Of a stretch of DNA of 37,522 bases, positions 33,417 through 37,522 are shown piece after piece. The position numbers and the translations under genes were made by a program. This stretch comes from Ga0077527 sp049433545 (GTDB taxonomy: Bacteria > Pseudomonadota > Gammaproteobacteria > Burkholderiales > SG8-41), in the NCBI GenBank assembly GCA_049433545.1, contig JBMTEY010000009.1, positions 1-37,522 on the forward strand, written 5' to 3'. Under the pieces are notes generated by a model. The model saw only the letters and a program-made list of their open reading frames with translations, did not search any database and had not been told where the DNA came from. Numbering within the stretch: position 1 is the first letter of the stretch; every line of letters starts with the position of its first letter.

Positions 33417-34607
33417 ATGAAACAACTCAGGATTCCGGCCGTCTTCATGCGCGGCGGCACCAGCAACGCCGTGGTGTTCAAGCAGCAGGACTTGCCGGCG
33501 GACCGCGCGCAGTGGGACGCGATTTTCCTCGCCGCAATCGGCAGTCCTGATCCCAACGGCCGCCAGCTCGACGGCATGGGCGGCGGGGTTTCGTCGCTGT
33601 CCAAGGTGTGCGTGGTGGGGGCGCCCCCGCGGCCCGATGCCGACATCGATTACACATTCGCCCAGGTGCAGGTGAAGGATGCGGAAGTTGATTACCGCGC
33701 CAATTGCGGCAACATGTCCTCAGCCATGGGCCCGTTCGCGGTGGACGAGGGCATCGTCAAGGTCAGCGGCAGGGAAGCCCTGGTGCGCATCCACAATACC
33801 AACACCAAAAAAATCATCCACGCGCTGTTCAGCATGGACGAAGGCCTGGCCGCCGTTGACGGTGACCTGGCGATCCCTGGTGTGTCCGGAACCGGTTCCC
33901 CGGTGAAACTGGAATTCCGCGATCCCGGCGGCGCCACCACCGGTAAACTGCTGCCGACCGGCAACGTGGTCGATACCCTCGATGTGCCTGGCGTCGGAAA
34001 AATCCGCGCATCGCTGGTAGATGCGGCGAATGCAACGGTATGGATTCAGGCGGGCGACATTGGACTCACCGGCACCGAACTGCCGGAAGCGCTCGAAGCC
34101 AATGCGGCGGCCATGCAGAAACTGTCGGCGATCCGCGCCGCCGGTTCGGTGGCGATAGGTATTGCACCCAGTTTCGAAGCAGCGCTGCAGCAGAAGTCCA
34201 TACCCTTCATCGGCTTCGTGTCGCCGCCGCAGGATTCGAGGCTGCTGTCGGGCGCGTCGATCCCGGTGACCGAAGTCGATCTCACCGGCCGCGTGATTTC
34301 CAACGGCCAGCCGCACCGCGCGCTGCCGCTGACGGTGACATTGTGCATGGGTGTGGCTGCGCGCATCGAAGGCAGCCTGGTCAACGCAGTACTGCGCAAG
34401 GGCGGTGACGCCGAGGCGCCGGTGCGCATCGGCATGCCCTCGGGCGTGTTGACCGTGGCGGCCACGGTGAAGCAGCGGGATGGAAAATGGATTGCCGAAC
34501 AGGGGGCGTTCTACCGTACACAGCGCCGCATGTTCGAAGGCCAGGTGCTGGTGCGCGCTTCACGCGTGCCGGGCCTGATTGCCGCAGGCAAACGCCAGGC
34601 GGCATAA
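33417..34607 (+). CDS. PrpF-family isomerase (2-methylaconitate isomerase/4-oxalomesaconate tautomerase-like)
   Basis: This 396-residue protein has the two-fold diaminopimelate epimerase-like fold of the PrpF family. Visible features are IPAVFMRGGTSNAVVF, the catalytic cysteine in YRANCGNMSSAMG, LDGMGGGVSSLSKVCVV and the second-half GSVAIGIAPS and MPSGVLTVAATV. The family moves double bonds in tricarboxylates such as 2-methylaconitate or 4-oxalomesaconate. No methylcitrate genes are near, so a GalD-like or other catabolic role is more likely. AAAGGA precedes the ATG by eight bases. Confidence 0.92.
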   Translation: MKQLRIPAVFMRGGTSNAVVFKQQDLPADRAQWDAIFLAAIGSPDPNGRQLDGMGGGVSSLSKVCVVGAPPRPDADIDYTFAQVQVKDAEVDYRANCGNMSSAMGPFAVDEGIVKVSGREALVRIHNTNTKKIIHALFSMDEGLAAVDGDLAIPGVSGTGSPVKLEFRDPGGATTGKLLPTGNVVDTLDVPGVGKIRASLVDAANATVWIQAGDIGLTGTELPEALEANAAAMQKLSAIRAAGSVAIGIAPSFEAALQQKSIPFIGFVSPPQDSRLLSGASIPVTEVDLTGRVISNGQPHRALPLTVTLCMGVAARIEGSLVNAVLRKGGDAEAPVRIGMPSGVLTVAATVKQRDGKWIAEQGAFYRTQRRMFEGQVLVRASRVPGLIAAGKRQAA

Positions 34608-34610
34608 AAA

Positions 34611-34640
34611 TAACAATAAAAACAATAACTTATAATAAAC
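34611..34640 (+). repeat. AT-rich intergenic element, copy 4
   Basis: This is the closest match to copy 1 (26 of 30). It begins three bases after the stop of the PrpF-like gene and is followed by that gene's terminator. No plus-strand gene follows, so it cannot be a promoter for a downstream gene here. Confidence 0.6.
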
Positions 34641-34644
34641 CGCA

Positions 34645-34670
34645 ACGGGCGCCATGGGCGCCCGTTTTTT
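34645..34670 (+). terminator. intrinsic terminator of the prpF-like gene
   Basis: A perfect 9-bp stem (34645-34653 with 34657-34665), a 3-base loop and six T. Confidence 0.9.
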
Positions 34671-34688
34671 GCCCGTTGTTGCGGATGT

Positions 34689-35495
34689 TCAGCCGGGGCG
34701 CGCCGCGGTCAATCCGCCGTCTACAACGAGATGGGTGGCGGTGATGTAACGCGCTTCGTCCGAGGCGAGGAACAGCACGGCATGCGCGGTATCCCAGGCT
34801 TCACCCATGCGGCCGATCGGCACTGCGGCGTGCCGTTTCGCCACGAGGTCCTTCGCGGCGTCAGGGCCCAGCTGCTTCATCAGTCGTTCTTCGACCAGCG
34901 GCGTGTGCATGGTGCCGACGACGACCAGGTTGCAGCGGATGCCTTTCTGCACATAGGCGATGGCGGTCGAACGCGTGAAACCAAGGAGCCCGGATTTGGC
35001 GGTGCTGTAGGCGACATGCACGCGGCCGCCGACCTGGTGAGCAAAGCCGGCAACCGAGGAGATGTTCACGATCGCGCCGCCGCCCTGTTTTTCCATGATC
35101 GGCAGTACATGCTTGCAGCCGAGGAAGGCGGTCTTGAGGTTGTGGTCGAGTTGTTTGTCCCAGACTTCCTCGGGCATGTCGACCGGGCTGCCGGGAGCGG
35201 AGCCGCCGACATTGTTGACCAGGATGTCGATGCGGCCGTACTGTTTCAGGCAGGCATCGACCGCTGCCTTCACTGCCGCAGAATCGGTCATGTCGCAGGA
35301 CTGCACGATGCATGCGCCGCCTTCGCCGGCAATGATGTTCCGGGTTTCCTCGACGGCCTGCAGATTGCGGTCGGTGCCGTAGACCTTTGCGCCCTGGCGC
35401 GCGAGCAGCACCGCGGTAGCCTTGCCGTTGCCCCAGCCTTCGCCGATGCTGCCGGCGCCGGCAACGAATGCCACCTTGCCTTTGAGACTCAACAT
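34689..35495 (-). CDS. SDR family NAD(P)-dependent oxidoreductase
   Basis: This 268-residue short-chain dehydrogenase has a glycine-rich cofactor motif that is slightly unusual (VAGAGSIGEGWGNGKATA). It then shows ILVNNVGG, IVNISSVAG, the catalytic VAYSTAKSGLLG (Tyr-x3-Lys) and YITATHLVVDGG near the end. The D in TDRNLQ suggests NAD preference. It is downstream of the iron-regulated small ORFs on the same strand but separated by 106 bases. The substrate is unknown. Confidence 0.93.
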   Translation of the reverse strand: MLSLKGKVAFVAGAGSIGEGWGNGKATAVLLARQGAKVYGTDRNLQAVEETRNIIAGEGGACIVQSCDMTDSAAVKAAVDACLKQYGRIDILVNNVGGSAPGSPVDMPEEVWDKQLDHNLKTAFLGCKHVLPIMEKQGGGAIVNISSVAGFAHQVGGRVHVAYSTAKSGLLGFTRSTAIAYVQKGIRCNLVVVGTMHTPLVEERLMKQLGPDAAKDLVAKRHAAVPIGRMGEAWDTAHAVLFLASDEARYITATHLVVDGGLTAARPG

Positions 35496-35601
35496 GCCAT
35501 TCCCCTTGCTGTTGCGGAAACTTCGATTATTGCCGCAAATCGCCGGGTATGCTCAATACTGGCAGCGCAGGATCAGGTCCGCAATGCGGCTGCGTGAGGA
35601 T

Positions 35602-35844
35602 TCAGTGGCATGATCCCCGCGCCGGTCGTGCAGGTGCGTGCGGGAGTTTGTCCGTTGAACTGCTGCCTTGTGGAAAAGCTGCCAGCGCGCGACTCAGGGT
35701 GTCGCGCAGATCGTTCAATACCGCGGGTTTCAGGCGCAGCGTGAAGGCGCCGATGTGCAGATGCATGATTTCGCATTCCGCGCAGTGCTCTACCTCCGCC
35801 ACCAGTCCCCGAGACAGAATTTTTCTTCCGGATCCCGTGTTCAT
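35602..35844 (-). CDS. small protein with CxxC and HLHIGxxTLRL motif, hemP operon
   Basis: This 80-residue protein has CAEC near residue 21 and then MHLHIGAFTLRLKPAVLNDL, a strand-plus-helix pattern that I recall from small proteins next to hemP in other proteobacteria. The CxxC and histidines could bind metal, which is inference. It begins nine bases after the stop of the 82-residue ORF and is probably translated from the same Fur-controlled message. The alternative frame ORF at 35573-35776 is a shadow. Confidence 0.6.
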   Translation of the reverse strand: MNTGSGRKILSRGLVAEVEHCAECEIMHLHIGAFTLRLKPAVLNDLRDTLSRALAAFPQGSSSTDKLPHAPARPARGSCH

Positions 35845-35853
35845 CTCATGCTT

Positions 35854-36102
35854 TCAGTGACGGACAATGCCGCTGTCGCAGGCGGTTTTGCGCCATTGCG
35901 GCAGCAAGGAGCGCGCGAGGTCGCGTACCACCGCTGCAATCTGGTCGTCGTGCGGGGAGCCCAGCCGCGCCAGCTGGTCTGCGATGGCGTGCGCCACCAG
36001 CGGGCAGGGGCGGCGTGCATACTGCGTCATCAGATAGAGGGCGGCGGCGGTGCAAACATCCGCGATGGCGGGGCCTGAGGCAGGTGGATTTGTTTTCTGC
36101 AT
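35854..36102 (-). CDS. small hypothetical protein of the hemP operon (82 aa)
   Basis: This 82-residue protein is mainly helical (CTAAALYLMTQYA, CPLVAHAIADQLARL) with no signal peptide. I recall similar small proteins beside hemP in other proteobacteria, but know no function. A strong AGGAG lies about nine bases before the ATG (36102), which supports it as a real gene. It follows hemP by 82 bases. Confidence 0.65.
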   Translation of the reverse strand: MQKTNPPASGPAIADVCTAAALYLMTQYARRPCPLVAHAIADQLARLGSPHDDQIAAVVRDLARSLLPQWRKTACDSGIVRH

Positions 36103-36184
36103 GCGAGTTCTCCTGTTTGATTGATCACGCGGGGCGGGCTTGCGTCGGGTCTCAGGGACTCGGGGCTGGCAGTGGGTGCTGCAA

Positions 36185-36349
36185 CTACTTGGTCAGTATC
36201 AATCCCCCCTTGCTGGTGGCGCGCAGCGTATAGACGGCGCCCTGGTGTTCGATGCGCAGCACGCCGTCACGCAACAGCTCGCTGCTGCGGGCCGGCGGCG
36301 GTTCGACAGGCCCTAGCGTGGGCGGGGTCGGGGAGTCTTCCGGGGTCAT
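36185..36349 (-). CDS. hemP: hemin uptake protein HemP
   Basis: This short ORF of 54 residues ends in the HemP signature: ELLRDGVLRIEHQGAVYTLR followed by ATSKGGLILTK. HemP proteins are small (about 40-80 residues), are tightly Fur-controlled and are needed for haem-iron use in Burkholderia-type bacteria. The N-terminus is proline-rich. No good SD is visible before the ATG, but a Fur box lies 30-48 bases upstream. It starts a small three-gene iron-regulated unit; no TonB receptor or haem transporter gene is in the window. Confidence 0.9.
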   Translation of the reverse strand: MTPEDSPTPPTLGPVEPPPARSSELLRDGVLRIEHQGAVYTLRATSKGGLILTK

Positions 36350-36378
36350 GTGGAGAGTATTTAAGTAGATTGGTGTAT

Positions 36379-36397
36379 ATAAATGAGAATCATTATC
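36379..36397 (-). promoter_or_regulatory. Fur box of hemP
   Basis: The 19-base site reads ATAAATGAGAATCATTATC on the plus strand and matches the Fur consensus GATAATGATAATCATTATC in 15 of 19 positions. It is 30 bases upstream of the hemP start, so Fur with Fe2+ should repress the unit. Confidence 0.85.
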
Positions 36398-36450
36398 AAT
36401 ATATGCAGGGCGTGGCCTCCTGTCAAGTGCTGATTCAGGCTCCTAGGGAC

Positions 36451-36474
36451 AAAAAAAGCGCCCTAAACGGGCGC
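36451..36474 (-). terminator. intrinsic terminator of the carboxymuconolactone decarboxylase-like gene
   Basis: A 6-bp GCGCCC/GGGCGC stem with a 5-base loop is followed on the minus strand by seven T. It insulates hemP from the upstream gene. Confidence 0.88.
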
Positions 36475-36496
36475 CGTGGGTAAAGCGGCAGGAATC

Positions 36497-37150
36497 TCAG
36501 GCTGCGTTTTTCTTTGCGGAAGAGGCCTGCTTCGCCCAATAGTCGGGCGCGGCCTTGGTACGGGCCAGGGCTTCGGCAGTTTCAAATCCCGGGGCCATGA
36601 AAGCCGCGGTGCCGGCCATGATCTGGTGATGGTCGATGTTGAGCATGCGCAGCCAGCTTTGCTGGCCGAAGGTGAGGCCGATGGCGCAACCGAGTTCCAC
36701 CAGTTCCTTTTCATTGAAGTGTTTGTACATGCGTTCCCAGAAGGTGTCGTCGGTGTCGGTGCGCCAGACGATGGCTTCGGCATAAGCGAGGGCGGCTTTC
36801 TGCCGTTCGTCGTATTTCGTGGATTTCTCGAAATTCATCAGATCGTCGACCTGTGCTTCGTTGACGCCCGCTTGCTGTCCCTTGATCGAGCGCTGGTTGC
36901 CGCAGAATTCGCAGACCACGGAGCGGGACACGTAGAGGCGGCAGACTTCCTTGATCGTGTGGTCGAGCACGCCGGTGCGGAACACGTTCTGCCAGGACTC
37001 CGCAAAAAACCAGAAACAGGCCGGCACGTGGGCACGCACCGCCGTGCTTTCCGGGCGCGGCGTGCCTTCGCGCGCGCAGCGCTCCATCTCGGCACGCATT
37101 TCCGGCGTCATTTTTTCCAGCGGCACATAACTGATGCGTTGTTTCGCCAT
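36497..37150 (-). CDS. carboxymuconolactone decarboxylase (AhpD-like) family protein
   Basis: This 217-residue protein belongs to the CMD/AhpD superfamily of all-helical proteins. The centre has the CxxC redox pair in VVCEFCGNQRS, without the following His of classical AhpD, and the helix DERQKAALAYAEAIVW typical of the family. Function could be peroxidase-like or a decarboxylase; not decidable. The start at 37150 (MAKQRISYV) fits better than 37183. It is the only gene between the truncated MFS gene and its own terminator. Confidence 0.88.
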   Translation of the reverse strand: MAKQRISYVPLEKMTPEMRAEMERCAREGTPRPESTAVRAHVPACFWFFAESWQNVFRTGVLDHTIKEVCRLYVSRSVVCEFCGNQRSIKGQQAGVNEAQVDDLMNFEKSTKYDERQKAALAYAEAIVWRTDTDDTFWERMYKHFNEKELVELGCAIGLTFGQQSWLRMLNIDHHQIMAGTAAFMAPGFETAEALARTKAAPDYWAKQASSAKKNAA

Positions 37151-37225
37151 CGTTGCGTCTCCTCGCGGTGTGCGTAGCGGCATAGTATGCTTGCGGCGCC
37201 GGCAGGGGCAAGCCGGATACCGGCA

Positions 37226-37522
37226 TCAGATCCTGACCGGTTCGGCGGCGATCGTGGGTCGCAGCACCGTGCACAGCGGCAGGGTCAGCAGCACTGCAAC
37301 CCCCATGATGGCGATGGCGGTCTGCACGCCAAGATGGTCGCCGGCAAGCCCGTAGGCCAGCGGCGCGGCGATGCCGCAGATCGATCCCAGCGTGTAGAAC
37401 AGGCCGAAGGCGCGCGGCAGTTTTTCCGGCGCGATCAGATCGCCGATGGTTGCATAAAGAACGGACGAAGTGCCCTGCAGCACCACGCCGAGCAGCGGCA
37501 GCAGCAGCACCGCGGGGGGGGG
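37226..37522 (-). CDS. MFS transporter, C-terminal part (cut by the window edge)
   Basis: The last 95 or so residues of a major-facilitator carrier: LLLPLLGVVLQGTSSVLYAT, PEKLPRAFGLFYTLGSICG and a final pair of membrane helices with AIAIMGVAVLLTLPL. The gene runs past the right edge. The last nine bases are all G and would encode prolines inside a membrane helix, so the extreme end may be an artefact. Confidence 0.8.
   Translation of the reverse strand, partial: PPPAVLLLPLLGVVLQGTSSVLYATIGDLIAPEKLPRAFGLFYTLGSICGIAAPLAYGLAGDHLGVQTAIAIMGVAVLLTLPLCTVLRPTIAAEPVRI

Overview
The window looks like a chromosomal piece of a GC-rich betaproteobacterium, probably Burkholderiales or a close relative. 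The main reasons are four periplasmic Bug/TctC-type solute receptors around one TctBA membrane pair, a family expanded in that order, together with typical betaproteobacterial housekeeping genes (dtd, htpX, srkA/yihE, a DUF3025 protein) and a Fur-type hemP gene. No rRNA, tRNA, insertion sequence, phage gene or CRISPR array was found. The right edge ends in a run of nine G and cuts a transporter gene, so it is probably a contig end.

Layout. (1) 143-7623: two gamma-glutamyltransferase (GGT) family genes, each beside a Bug receptor gene and diverging from about 3.6 kb. The left arm also carries a gamma-carbonic anhydrase and a small protein; the right arm ends in an unrecognised 360-residue protein. 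(2) 7669-16375: housekeeping and envelope genes. These include a SrkA-like kinase, a response regulator with an extra N-terminal domain, DUF3025, dtd, htpX, a very large alanine-rich coiled-coil/AsmA-like membrane protein and an HD phosphohydrolase. The response regulator and the giant protein share a similar N-terminal domain. (3) 22981-16396, minus strand: a run of nine ORFs with a two-subunit CoA-transferase (alpha subunit split by an in-frame TGA), a hypoxanthine-DNA glycosylase, a DMT transporter, a family III CoA-transferase, a thiol dioxygenase of the Gln type, a crotonase-fold protein and a quinone oxidoreductase. The dioxygenase and family III CoA-transferase overlap by 4 bases and suggest 3-mercaptopropionate (organosulfur) catabolism. 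(4) 23102-30934, plus strand: alpha/beta hydrolase, Bug receptor (probable ATT start), fumarase/aspartase-superfamily lyase, D-2-hydroxyacid dehydrogenase, Bug receptor, a 478-base regulatory gap, then tctB and tctA. (5) 31085-35495: MFS transporter, class II aldolase-like protein, PrpF-like isomerase and SDR oxidoreductase. (6) 35602-36400: a Fur box followed by hemP (54 residues) and two small conserved-looking ORFs. (7) 36451-37522: a carboxymuconolactone decarboxylase-like protein and a truncated MFS gene.

How the genes fit together: most of the window is catabolic, with substrate-binding receptors and transporters next to hydrolases, lyases, CoA-transferases and dehydrogenases for small organic acids or amino-acid derivatives. 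Six convincing intrinsic terminators mark transcript ends; two of them lie only 12-13 bases before the next start codon. An AT-rich element of about 30 bases recurs four times between genes and is not explained by any feature I know.
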